From UBA4729 sp038236865 (GTDB taxonomy: Bacteria > Patescibacteriota > Saccharimonadia > Saccharimonadales > UBA4665): DNA of 64,000 nucleotides. Position numbers and translations under genes: made by a program. Location of the stretch: NCBI GenBank assembly GCA_038236865.1, contig JBBRZI010000001.1, forward strand, positions 35,558 through 99,557, written 5' to 3'. A model generated the notes under the pieces. That model did not search any database. It was not told the DNA's origin and was given only the letters and a program-made list of their open reading frames with translations. Of the stretch, positions 41,709-50,593 are shown in pieces (position 1 is the stretch's first letter; each line of letters starts with the position of its first letter).

Positions 41709-43931
41709 TTGAGAAATATCTATCGTTTAGACCTAAAAAAAATTAAAACAAATATCCTCAATAGTACAATCGCAGCAGTCATGATATTCAGCAGCATTGC
41801 TGGTACTCTGCCGATGCTCTTCACTCAAAAGGCCTTCGCCGAAGGCGCAACAACAATAAATAGTCTAACGTCCCAGGGCTGGACTACAGCAGCCGCACAG
41901 ACAAGCCAAACGGTACTACCAAGCGATCTAAGCAGCACCGGTTGGTACTACTACGATGACAACGCGGATACTCCATCGACCACAAACACACCTGGCGTAC
42001 ACGAGATTGCAGCAAACCCAGTACCGAGTACTGGCGACAATGGCGCGGTCAAGCTAGACGGTGGTAACGGTGCCCGAAACAACATTGCTACTAATCAATA
42101 TGCAAACACTAACCTACACGACATTGCTAAAATCGGCTTCTCCACCTACCAACCCAGCTCAAACGCTGGCGGCACAAGCAACTCACCATTCATGAACTTC
42201 AATGTCGACCTAGGTACTGGCTTGCAAGGCTACCAAGGTCGCTTAGTTTACGTTCCCGAGACTAACGCTAACCCATCTCCAACTCAAAGCACGTGGCAAA
42301 ATTACGAAGGGGTCGCCTCAAATGGCCACTGGAACTGGTCTAAGTTTGTCAGCAACGGCAACAAGTGGCCCGACGGAAACACCACCGAAGACCGAAGCTG
42401 GAATGATATTGTCAGCGCTTTTCCAAATGCCAAAATCACCAACCAGTTACTCGTTCGTGCTGGTGAACCATACGCATACAATTTTAGTGCATACATCGAC
42501 CACGTCTACCTTGCAACAGTAGCTAGCAACGTAAATTACAACTTCGAACTAGCTACTCCACCGGAAGCACCAACGAACCTTAGCTGGGTGGGATCTAATG
42601 GCAAATCGACTACAAATGGTTTTACGAATATACAAAAGGGTACGTTAAGCTGGCAGGATACGTCTACCGATGTGAACCACTACGTTTACAAATTCTGGAC
42701 AAATATTGCCGGCTACTACAATGGTCCAAGTAACGCCTGGACTACGGACAGTAGCCAATACATTACAAAAAACACGAACGGTGGCTCTATCTGGACTGAC
42801 TTCGCAAATAAAGAAGGTACCTACAGCTTCTGTGTTGAAGCCGTCGACGCTGCCGGCAAAACATCTGCATGCAGCGCTACTTATTCCGTTACCTACGACT
42901 CGACTGCCCCGACTGGTATAGCAACTTACAACGGCGGTAACAAAGTCGGTGACGTCATTTACCTAAAGACTATTAACGATTTGAAATACACACTGAATCT
43001 GTTTGACAATTTCAACTTAGAGCACACATCGTACGCAGTCTGGAAAGCAGACAGTAGTTTTGGCAACCGAACACTATTCTGTGGTAACTGGAATGGCGCT
43101 ATTACCAGCGTGCCAGTAAGTGGAGAGAGTGCTACCTTGACCGGTAACGTCAAGGCTTGCAGCCCAACAGGTGACTGGTCTAACGGCAACTATGTACTCA
43201 TGCACGTTGTCTACGACGCTGCTGGTAACTTAACTTACTTTGGCGGCACCTACCCTGGCCAGAAGTTCACCATCGACAAAACCGCGCCGGTAGCGACAAT
43301 CACTGCCCCAACGAGCACACTGCTCCATGGCAAGGTTGTAGTAAACGGTACTGTCAACGATGTAAATCCTGACCACTACTACTTCGTCGTTAAAAACTCC
43401 CTTGGGATCGTGGTCGCCGGTCCAGGCACCGTAAACCAGGCGGTCGTATCGAGTTGGAACTGGGATACCACCCTTGTTCCTGACGATATGTATACCATCG
43501 CCCTCGAAGCCCGCGACAAGGCTGGTAACAAGGATGCTAGTTCTGTGGCAACAATGAGTGTTACTGTCAACAACACCATTCCTTCGCTTTCTACTCCGTT
43601 GACGGTTACTAACGTTCCCACGACTGTGGCGAACGCCGGCAACATCAACGGTAATGGTACGGCCAATGCTGGTAACGCTCGGTCGTTAGCTGCTACCGCC
43701 AACACCCCGCAAGTCCTCGGTGCCACCACGACTGAGCCTGTCACTACCGGTCAGGTTAAGGGCGCCGAAACGACTACACCGAACATCGCCAAATTGACGA
43801 CGACAAATGCGAGCACGACAAAATCCACCAACTTCCTCGGCCTCGGCTGGTGGTGGTTAGTAGTAGTCGGCGCGCTCATCGGATTGGGCCTGCTCTTCTC
43901 TCGCTTCCTGAACACCAACAAAAAAGCCTAA
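41709..43931 (+). CDS. Large secreted surface protein with Ig-like domains and C-terminal anchor
   Basis: 740 aa from TTG 41709 (GGGAG upstream). A signal peptide (about 16-45, AAVMIFSSIAGTLPMLF) precedes a long Asn/Thr/Ser-rich extracellular region. Repeated beta modules include TYSFCVEAVDAAGKTSAC and MYTIALEARDKAGNKDAS, like fibronectin or bacterial Ig domains. A Thr-rich stalk and the helix FLGLGWWWLVVVGALIGLGL near the end anchor it to the membrane; the tail is NTNKKA. Likely a host- or cell-contact adhesin. The TTG start is unusual; see the adjacent uORF. Confidence 0.8.
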   Translation: MRNIYRLDLKKIKTNILNSTIAAVMIFSSIAGTLPMLFTQKAFAEGATTINSLTSQGWTTAAAQTSQTVLPSDLSSTGWYYYDDNADTPSTTNTPGVHEIAANPVPSTGDNGAVKLDGGNGARNNIATNQYANTNLHDIAKIGFSTYQPSSNAGGTSNSPFMNFNVDLGTGLQGYQGRLVYVPETNANPSPTQSTWQNYEGVASNGHWNWSKFVSNGNKWPDGNTTEDRSWNDIVSAFPNAKITNQLLVRAGEPYAYNFSAYIDHVYLATVASNVNYNFELATPPEAPTNLSWVGSNGKSTTNGFTNIQKGTLSWQDTSTDVNHYVYKFWTNIAGYYNGPSNAWTTDSSQYITKNTNGGSIWTDFANKEGTYSFCVEAVDAAGKTSACSATYSVTYDSTAPTGIATYNGGNKVGDVIYLKTINDLKYTLNLFDNFNLEHTSYAVWKADSSFGNRTLFCGNWNGAITSVPVSGESATLTGNVKACSPTGDWSNGNYVLMHVVYDAAGNLTYFGGTYPGQKFTIDKTAPVATITAPTSTLLHGKVVVNGTVNDVNPDHYYFVVKNSLGIVVAGPGTVNQAVVSSWNWDTTLVPDDMYTIALEARDKAGNKDASSVATMSVTVNNTIPSLSTPLTVTNVPTTVANAGNINGNGTANAGNARSLAATANTPQVLGATTTEPVTTGQVKGAETTTPNIAKLTTTNASTTKSTNFLGLGWWWLVVVGALIGLGLLFSRFLNTNKKA

Positions 43932-43943
43932 CCAACAGATCTT

Positions 43944-43978
43944 ACTTAAAATACCCCGGTAGCTCGGGGTATTTAAGT
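43944..43978 (+). terminator. Terminator after the surface-protein gene
   Basis: ATACCCC/GGGGTAT stem with an 8-nt loop and A/T flanks on both sides, active in either direction between convergent genes. Confidence 0.8.
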
Positions 43979-43997
43979 GCGAGCCGGTCGCAGTTAG

Positions 43998-44567
43998 TTA
44001 GACGGCCATGGGGTCTTGGGTTAATTCGCCCATAACCCCCAGCACGATTGATACCTTTTCGGCCCAATCGGTCACCTCCGTGGTGAGTCGTTCGTTGCGG
44101 TGCTCTGAGGTGGCGGACACCATAGGCAGCGTTTCCCCGGGCAGCAAGCGGACGTGGTAGGCCATGATTTCGGCGTCGAGCGGCTGGATGTAGTTGATGT
44201 CGATCCGAGCCGGCACAGTCAGGCTTTCACTGTAGCGGCTGCTGATTTGCAGCGGCGGGCGGGGCGTCGCGCCGGCGGCAAAGACTCTTGTAAGATCATG
44301 GTTCGTAATCCATGGGTTGATCAGAATACTCGTTTGACCGGCGCGCGCCTTCCGCAGCGTCATGTTAGTAATGGCTGACCACAGGTAAGCGACCGGCTGA
44401 TAGCGATCGTACAGCTCAACAATCTGTTTAGCTTGGTCGGCGCGGCTCAGTTCGGGCCCGGCAGCGTGCAACGCCTGTAAGGCGATCTCGCCAATGGCGG
44501 CTGAATGGGGAGTCTGGGCCGGTCGTTCTAACGTTCTGGTTTTAAGTAATAATTCGCGGGTAGTCAT
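43998..44567 (-). CDS. Hypothetical protein
   Basis: 189 aa from ATG 44567 (MTTRELLLKTRTLERP). Not recognised; soluble. Its ATG overlaps the upstream stop on the same strand in an ATGA. Contains INYIQPLDAEIMAYHVRLLP. The neighbouring context gives no function. Confidence 0.55.
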   Translation of the reverse strand: MTTRELLLKTRTLERPAQTPHSAAIGEIALQALHAAGPELSRADQAKQIVELYDRYQPVAYLWSAITNMTLRKARAGQTSILINPWITNHDLTRVFAAGATPRPPLQISSRYSESLTVPARIDINYIQPLDAEIMAYHVRLLPGETLPMVSATSEHRNERLTTEVTDWAEKVSIVLGVMGELTQDPMAV

Positions 44568-44983
44568 ATATCGATACTGTTTGTGTTTATAACGTATCCC
44601 CAGGTATACTCCGATTCTAAGCTGATTGCAACCGCCCTGGCAGGCGCTCTGACGCCGGGGCGCTGCTCGAGCACGAGTTGTCCGTTCCAACGGCCGAACG
44701 GGCCGTAGGCCGCCTCATCTGGGCCAGTGCGGCTATAATTCAAAACGTCTTGCCGGCCAGGCAGCCTAACGCCCGCCGGTCGCCCGGCAAATGTGACAAT
44801 TAGCACATATTCCCTGCCCGGCCAGTCGAGGTTAATAAAGCGCTGTCTAACAGGTCGAACCCCTCGATGAAGTTGAAGCGAGTAATTAATATAGTTAAGA
44901 ATCGCTCCATTCCCTTGCGCCTCACATTCACCCGTGATGCAGCTCAGCGTATACTGGGTACATGAATAGCCCGATAGAATCAT
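44564..44983 (-). CDS. Hypothetical protein, start uncertain
   Basis: 139 aa if started at ATG 44983; GTG near 44779 is an alternative. Core segment NLDWPGREYVLIVTFAGRPA looks protein-like. Support comes from the ATGA overlap with the downstream gene. It is antisense to the leader region of the HipA-like gene, so only a weak call. Confidence 0.4.
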   Translation of the reverse strand: MILSGYSCTQYTLSCITGECEAQGNGAILNYINYSLQLHRGVRPVRQRFINLDWPGREYVLIVTFAGRPAGVRLPGRQDVLNYSRTGPDEAAYGPFGRWNGQLVLEQRPGVRAPARAVAISLESEYTWGYVINTNSIDI

Positions 44984-44985
44984 GA
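44962..44985 (+). CDS. Leaderless mini-ORF MNSPIES coupled to the kinase gene
   Basis: TATACT (44950-44955) ends 6 nt before ATG 44962. Seven codons end in TGA that overlaps the ATG of the HipA-like kinase. A ribosome starting at the mRNA end would finish exactly at the kinase start, so this may deliver ribosomes to it. Confidence 0.4.
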   Translation: MNSPIES

Positions 44986-45953
44986 AGCACTTTACAGTAG
45001 CAGAACTTGATATTTCTAAGTACAAAACGATCACCGGCCCCATAGAGGTAGTCGGCGGATCTCGCCCGCGACTAACTTTAGTCCATAACCAGACAAATCA
45101 GACATTCTTTTTCAAGACATACACACATAATCCACGGGAAGTCTGGGCCGAATGCTTAGCTTCCCATATCGCTGAGTTAGTAGGTATAAAAGCTCAAGCA
45201 GTCACGATCAAGACTGCGCCTAAAGGCTTAGTTAGGGCGATGAAAACTCGCTACGGCAATGTACTCCCCCGAGATTGGAAACCCATCGGTACGCTTGCAA
45301 GAAATATCTTTCCTAAGAATATTGATATTACTTACGGCTCAGCAATTGTCCAGACGCCCACTGAACCGCTCACTCTTGAGCAAATTGAAATAAGAATGAA
45401 ATCAAAATACTATGCCGCAGAGGATTTACTGCAAGCCTTCTCTGATATGGTTATCTTTGATGTACTAATCGGCAACATGGATAGGCATCACGAAAACTGG
45501 GGTATATGTGAAGACAAGAAGTACAAACAACAGCTTCTCTTTGAAAAGAAACAGCTAGTTGGCCTCCGCAATTACACTCCGCTATTCGACCACGGTAGCA
45601 GCTTGATGTTTGAGCTGAGCGACAAAGACGTAACAGATATGCTCGGCGATGCGTCGCGCCTTCAGCGATACGTAGATAGTACTAAATTTGGCTTCCTGCT
45701 AAACGTACATGGTAAGAAGTCCAATCCATTTGAGTTGCTGGCTGATGATATAGCTAGCTCTACCAGTTGGAAGCCGAGAATTAAAAAATCTTTAGCAAAA
45801 ATAAAAGATCTTGATCTATTGGCACTTGCGGAATTAATAATTCAAATGCCTGTCCCGGAAGTACTTGAGTATAACCACGATCGTCGAAAGCTACTATATA
45901 AGTCCCTTCTCCTGCGCTATAATAAACTTATTAAGATGTACGAGGATATATAG
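44982..45953 (+). CDS. HipA-like kinase domain protein
   Basis: 323 aa. FFFKTYTHN near the N-terminus suggests the ATP-binding lysine region. The catalytic loop is DVLIGNMDRHHENWG (about 158-174) and the Mg-binding loop LFDHGSSLMFEL follows (about 201). This is the HipA/CtkA-type Ser/Thr kinase fold, without the HipA N-terminal HipS-like domain. It starts the AT-richer island and is followed 3 bp later by a 101-aa gene. It may be the toxin or effector of a two-gene unit; the target (GltX or TrpS in known HipA toxins) is not evident. Confidence 0.72.
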   Translation: MKHFTVAELDISKYKTITGPIEVVGGSRPRLTLVHNQTNQTFFFKTYTHNPREVWAECLASHIAELVGIKAQAVTIKTAPKGLVRAMKTRYGNVLPRDWKPIGTLARNIFPKNIDITYGSAIVQTPTEPLTLEQIEIRMKSKYYAAEDLLQAFSDMVIFDVLIGNMDRHHENWGICEDKKYKQQLLFEKKQLVGLRNYTPLFDHGSSLMFELSDKDVTDMLGDASRLQRYVDSTKFGFLLNVHGKKSNPFELLADDIASSTSWKPRIKKSLAKIKDLDLLALAELIIQMPVPEVLEYNHDRRKLLYKSLLLRYNKLIKMYEDI

Positions 45954-45956
45954 ACC

Positions 45957-46262
45957 ATGGCGCACCCGATTACATTCCAATTAAAGAATGAAGCTTTAGA
46001 CCAGAATCTAGGTACTATCGTGTTCAATGGCAAGTTCGTATTTGAACTCAGCGACAGCATCAGCCATGAGTATTGGAATCAGGTTGGATTTATCCCGTTA
46101 ACTGCGGAGCAAAACAGAGTAGAAAGTGACGATCTATTCTATTATTTAAATTCTAGACTACCTATTTATCTTAGAAAGGATTCTCTAGAGTCAAAGTTAG
46201 CCTACATCAAGAAATCAGGTTTAAGGGTTGCTTCTGACTCATTTGCGCTCGTAACGACTTAA
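45957..46262 (+). CDS. Small partner gene of the HipA-like kinase
   Basis: 101 aa, begins MAHPITFQLKNEALDQNLGT and ends with GLRVASDSFALVTT. Not recognised. The 3-bp spacing makes it the second gene of the kinase operon. It may fold like the small HipS-like part of split HipA systems, or act as an immunity protein; neither is shown by sequence alone. Confidence 0.6.
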   Translation: MAHPITFQLKNEALDQNLGTIVFNGKFVFELSDSISHEYWNQVGFIPLTAEQNRVESDDLFYYLNSRLPIYLRKDSLESKLAYIKKSGLRVASDSFALVTT

Positions 46263-46428
46263 GCATCCACGAGCAACGCCTCATCACTCTCGAATCAAAA
46301 ACCCAATAATCCTACCACCACAGCCGTCGCCGACAACAGCGCTTTTGCGGTCCAACCCGGCTTCAGACAAGCCTTCGACAGAGACACTGAAAGTATTGGT
46401 TGCAAGTACACCTGCCCGGCCAGATCTA

Positions 46429-46458
46429 TTGACAAATTAGGCATTAGTGCCATACTAT
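46429..46458 (+). promoter_or_regulatory. Promoter of the 185-aa gene
   Basis: TTGACA (46429-46434), 18-bp spacer, TACTAT (46453-46458), then exactly 6 nt to ATG 46465. It is the cleanest leaderless promoter in the window. Confidence 0.7.
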
Positions 46459-46464
46459 TGTTTA

Positions 46465-47022
46465 ATGATATTCGATACTGCCCCTAATAAGTTACAGTTA
46501 ATCGACATGCGGCTGCGTACGGCCGATATGCTCCAGCAAACGCGGCTGATCCACGAGCAGCTCACGGAACTAGGTCAGCCGATCGAGCCAATTAGCTACT
46601 TTGAGATTCCCCCAGAGGCCCACGAAGACCAGCGACTGGTCCTAACTTATGGGCACATGCTGCCCACGGGCTTCCTCGATAGTTCAGCGCTGGCCATCTA
46701 CGGCGTCACCCAAAACCCCAATGCCTTCACCAACGAATCTTCCGAAATCCGATCGCGCGAAGCCCACGTCTATGCCGAGCACCTGTCGCTGTTACGCGGT
46801 ATATTTACTCCCTTTGCCCGCGCCAATAGCGAAATGCGGGCCAGCCGGCTCATCCCCGCCGTCTACGTAGGCAATTACCGCCTGGATCGGATTGTGCACC
46901 TGCAAGCTGTGGGCGAAAAAATGGAGAACTCGACTGATTTACATAAGAAACAGCGCAGCGCAGCTGCCCTTGAGGTAGCCAACGCCATTCGCGCCCTGCG
47001 CGCCCCAACCAAACACACCTAG
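46465..47022 (+). CDS. Hypothetical protein
   Basis: 185 aa from ATG 46465, set by the -10 hexamer 6 nt upstream. Soluble; MIFDTAPNKLQLIDMRLRTA at the start, RLIPAVYVGNYRLDRI later. No domain recognised. GC-richer than the island genes on both sides. Confidence 0.55.
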   Translation: MIFDTAPNKLQLIDMRLRTADMLQQTRLIHEQLTELGQPIEPISYFEIPPEAHEDQRLVLTYGHMLPTGFLDSSALAIYGVTQNPNAFTNESSEIRSREAHVYAEHLSLLRGIFTPFARANSEMRASRLIPAVYVGNYRLDRIVHLQAVGEKMENSTDLHKKQRSAAALEVANAIRALRAPTKHT

Positions 47023-47146
47023 TGCCAGCCGCTGCAGATGTTGCAACCCACTAAACCATTAATAATGGCAAACAGCTCCTGGTCGCCTACAGGAACGTGG
47101 ATGATGAGAGTACAACGAAGCAAAGTGGCAAATATTCAAAATTACA

Positions 47147-47162
47147 TGCACCATAAGGTGCA
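47147..47162. promoter_or_regulatory. Candidate operator palindrome
   Basis: TGCACCATAAGGTGCA, a perfect 6-bp inverted repeat with 4-bp centre, about 75 bp upstream of the -35 box of the defence operon. Confidence 0.3.
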
Positions 47163-47234
47163 GTCTAAATTGGGACTCATATAGCTCCCGCCCAAGCCCA
47201 GATAATATTACAGATGCAAATAGTCGCCTAGACA

Positions 47235-47263
47235 TTCAAAAACAAGTCTAAAAATGTTATGCT
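47235..47263 (+). promoter_or_regulatory. Promoter of the defence operon
   Basis: TTCAAA, 17-bp spacer, TATGCT, with an inverted repeat TAGAC (47229-47233)/GTCTA (47246-47250) over the -35 box that may bind a repressor. Start near 47270; ribosome site AAAGGTGAG before ATG 47288. Confidence 0.45.
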
Positions 47264-47287
47264 GCTAATCAGTAGCAAAGGTGAGAA

Positions 47288-50200
47288 ATGACGTTAATAG
47301 ATAACAAAGCTAGAACATTACAAGATGCACTAAAGAATGCTTTGCCGAGTGCGGAACGTGTAGATATCTTGACCGGCTACTTCTACTTCTCTGGTTTCGC
47401 ACCATTGGCAAACGAGCTAAAAGATAAAAAGATTCGCATACTAGTCGGACTAACTGTCGACCCAAAGGTAGTAGATGAATTAAGCGCAGAGATTCGAAGC
47501 AATCATGACGTTAATTGGGACGTGTACCAGAATCGCCGCTATAGTTCACTAACGCGTAGTCAAAAGCGTGATGACTATAAAGAAAGTTTTATAGATATAT
47601 TCAATAAGTCAGCTATCTCTGATAAATTTGACAGTACCGAAGCACAAAACATGCAAAGAATCTTCGAAGATAAACTGCACGATGGCTCCCTTGAAGTTCG
47701 TTTAACTGGGCAACCAAACCACTCAAAGGCATACATTCTCACTAATAAAGTGGCGCTTTCTCAGGGTGGTGATTTTAGCGGTGTCGTCTTCTCTGGCTCA
47801 TCAAACCTTACGCATAACGGCCTATCCGGGCAGGGAGAGCTCAATAACTCATTCCGAGATAACGACGACTACGAAGAGTATTCTCATCATTTTGAAGACC
47901 TATGGGCTGATTCAAATTCGATAGACATACAGACTAAAGACACGCCAGATAACGATGACAGCTTTCTCAATCAGATCCAAAAACGACTATGGATTCACTC
48001 AACTCCTGCTCCTTACAATGTTTTCATTCGCATACTTCATGAACTGTACGCCGAAACTGAAAATAGTGACAATAAACTACCAGAAGCTATATCTGGTGGT
48101 AAGTTTAAGAATCTCAAGTACCAGATGGACGCCATCCAATCCGGCATTGATTGTATAAATAAGAACAATGGCGTAATTATCGCTGACGTTGTCGGTCTCG
48201 GTAAATCGATTATCGCGTCCGCTATAGCGCACAACCTAGATATGCCTCGTGCTGTTATCATCGCCCCGCCTCATCTGAAATCTCAATGGCAGGACTACGT
48301 ACAAAGTTTCGGTATCCGTGGTGCGCTTGTCGAGAGTAGCGGCATGATTAAACACCTTCATGAACGATTCGCTGAATCTGACCAGCCAACGCTATTCATT
48401 CTCGATGAGGCGCACCGCTACAGGAATGAGCTTACCGATGATTACCAACTTCTTCACCAACTTACCCGGTCCCATGCTGATAACAAAGTAATGCTACTAA
48501 CAGCCACTCCCTACAACAACCGGCCACAAGATCTTTTCGCTCTGATTAAACTATTCCAGACGCCCAGTCGTTCAACTATCAATTCCGTTGATAACCTCGG
48601 GCTACGATTCCATGATCTCATCGCGCAGTATCGTAAACTCGAAAAAGCCGGTAAAAAGAACCTGACGGATGACATACGAGACAAACTACAAAAGCTTAGT
48701 CAAGAACTACGACTACTCATCGAACCGGTGATGATACGCCGCTCGCGTATCGACCTCAAGGAAATTAAAGAATACGCCGATGACCTCAAGGCCCAAGGTA
48801 TAGAATTCCCAGAGGTTATAGGCCCAGACCTTGTAGAATACGACCTCGGCCAGCTACGGTCGTTATACGAAGACACCCTCATCAAACTAACAGACACTGA
48901 AAACGGACTTATCGGGGCGCGCTACCAATCATCTGCAAATATAAAGAACCGCGACGAATTTATGGAAAAATACGGTAAGTTCTTCGATGATTCCGATCTA
49001 AAGACGGCACAAGCTAACCTAGCCAAGTTCATGCGCCGTTTACTTGTCATGCGATTCGAAAGCTCAAAGTATGCTTTTCGCTCTACACTAAACAAAATTA
49101 TCATTTCTCATGAGGTAATACTTAAATGGTGGGATAAGGGCTATGTCCCAATTCAAAAGCAAGGACAACTGACGGACCCTGACGATCTAGAAGACTTCGA
49201 TAGTATCGACGAGATAATGGCACATATCGAGCTAGGTGAAGACTTAGACATAGAAAGGATCAAAAAGACTGCAGTCCCTATTCCGAAGGAATTTTTTGAA
49301 GAATCCTATGCGAATGCTGTTCGCAGAGACCTAGAGCTATTACAGGAAATTAGAGATAGCTGGTTCAATGGTCACGAAATAGGCGAAGACCCTAAACAGG
49401 CTAGGACTGAAGAGAAACTACGCGAGCTACTAAAGGAAAATCCAAACCGAAAGATAGTTATTTTCTCTGGATATTCAGATACTGCTGATTGGGTTGTAAA
49501 AAACCTACGCGAACATGGGTTCGAACGCACACTTCTATATACCGGATCATCCAATAGGGCTACAAAGACGGTAGTTTCTGAGAATTTTGATGCCTCGTAC
49601 GCTGGCGCGAAAAAGAACGACTACGACATTATTGTTGCAACCGATGCGCTCAGCGAAGGCTTCAACCTTCATCGTGCTGGTGTAGTCATCAATTATGATA
49701 TTCCGTATAACCCTACCCGCGTGGTCCAGCGCATTGGTCGTATTAACCGCATCAATGAAAAAGTTTTTGACAAAATATATATTTATAACTTCTTTCCAAC
49801 TGACATAGGTGAGGACGTCGCTAACATAAAAGGCATCAGTACGCTCAAGATGCTTCTCATCAACAACATAGTCGGCAGTGATACTAAAACTCTAACTCCC
49901 GATGAAGATCTAAATAGTTACTTCAAAAGTACCTATCAAGAAGCCGACGAAGATGTCAACGAGCGCTCGTGGGATAACGAATACCGCAACATCTATAACT
50001 CAATCAAACATAATCAAACACTTTTAAATGAGGCGCTCAAGATCCCCGAACGCACTCGTATTATTCGAAAGAGCCAACCGGAGTCAGTTGCTATATCATT
50101 TGCGAAACGCGGCAACGGTAGTCTATTTGCCTTAGCTAACGAATGGGATGCCAAGGCAGAGATTGTCGCACCGGAGCAAGTTCTACCTTACTTCAAGGCA

Positions 50201-50593
50201 GACCAAGCAGAGAAATCATATGAAGGCGACCCTAAGCTCGATGCTAAATTTGAGATGTTGCGCGAACGTATCATTGCTCCGCACCCAGCACCAAAAGTTG
50301 AAGGCCGCCGCGCCGAGGCAATGCAAAAACTCGACTATCTACGAGAAAGCTACTCCCCGGAACGCGACTATCTTTACGACCTATATGACGTTGTTAAGGA
50401 ATTTGATGACCTCTCAGACGGCGAGCTAAAGCGCATCGCTCAGCTCGCGCTTAACGAAAGGGACCTCGCTGGCCCGGTTAACGAGCTAAAAAGCTACTTC
50501 ACTACACACTATCTAGGTGTTATCAAAGAGAGAGCTGAGGCGATAGATAGGGTGTCAGAAATAATAATGTTTACAGAAGATTTGCGCAAATGA
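47288..50593 (+). CDS. PLD-nuclease/SF2 helicase of a defence operon
   Basis: 1101 aa. Residues 1-215 are a phospholipase-D-like nuclease domain with HSK (H145, K147) followed by VFSGSSNLTHNGL. Residues 275-900 are an SF2 helicase: Walker A ADVVGLGKSII (K307), DEAH in LFILDEAHRYRN, LLTATPYNN, and C-terminal motifs VATDALSEGFNL and VQRIGRINRI. The C-terminal 200 residues are helical. PLD nuclease plus SNF2-like motor is the layout of restriction translocases. The stop overlaps the methyltransferase start (ATGA), so the two proteins are probably made together. AT-richer than the core genes. Confidence 0.9.
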   Translation: MTLIDNKARTLQDALKNALPSAERVDILTGYFYFSGFAPLANELKDKKIRILVGLTVDPKVVDELSAEIRSNHDVNWDVYQNRRYSSLTRSQKRDDYKESFIDIFNKSAISDKFDSTEAQNMQRIFEDKLHDGSLEVRLTGQPNHSKAYILTNKVALSQGGDFSGVVFSGSSNLTHNGLSGQGELNNSFRDNDDYEEYSHHFEDLWADSNSIDIQTKDTPDNDDSFLNQIQKRLWIHSTPAPYNVFIRILHELYAETENSDNKLPEAISGGKFKNLKYQMDAIQSGIDCINKNNGVIIADVVGLGKSIIASAIAHNLDMPRAVIIAPPHLKSQWQDYVQSFGIRGALVESSGMIKHLHERFAESDQPTLFILDEAHRYRNELTDDYQLLHQLTRSHADNKVMLLTATPYNNRPQDLFALIKLFQTPSRSTINSVDNLGLRFHDLIAQYRKLEKAGKKNLTDDIRDKLQKLSQELRLLIEPVMIRRSRIDLKEIKEYADDLKAQGIEFPEVIGPDLVEYDLGQLRSLYEDTLIKLTDTENGLIGARYQSSANIKNRDEFMEKYGKFFDDSDLKTAQANLAKFMRRLLVMRFESSKYAFRSTLNKIIISHEVILKWWDKGYVPIQKQGQLTDPDDLEDFDSIDEIMAHIELGEDLDIERIKKTAVPIPKEFFEESYANAVRRDLELLQEIRDSWFNGHEIGEDPKQARTEEKLRELLKENPNRKIVIFSGYSDTADWVVKNLREHGFERTLLYTGSSNRATKTVVSENFDASYAGAKKNDYDIIVATDALSEGFNLHRAGVVINYDIPYNPTRVVQRIGRINRINEKVFDKIYIYNFFPTDIGEDVANIKGISTLKMLLINNIVGSDTKTLTPDEDLNSYFKSTYQEADEDVNERSWDNEYRNIYNSIKHNQTLLNEALKIPERTRIIRKSQPESVAISFAKRGNGSLFALANEWDAKAEIVAPEQVLPYFKADQAEKSYEGDPKLDAKFEMLRERIIAPHPAPKVEGRRAEAMQKLDYLRESYSPERDYLYDLYDVVKEFDDLSDGELKRIAQLALNERDLAGPVNELKSYFTTHYLGVIKERAEAIDRVSEIIMFTEDLRK

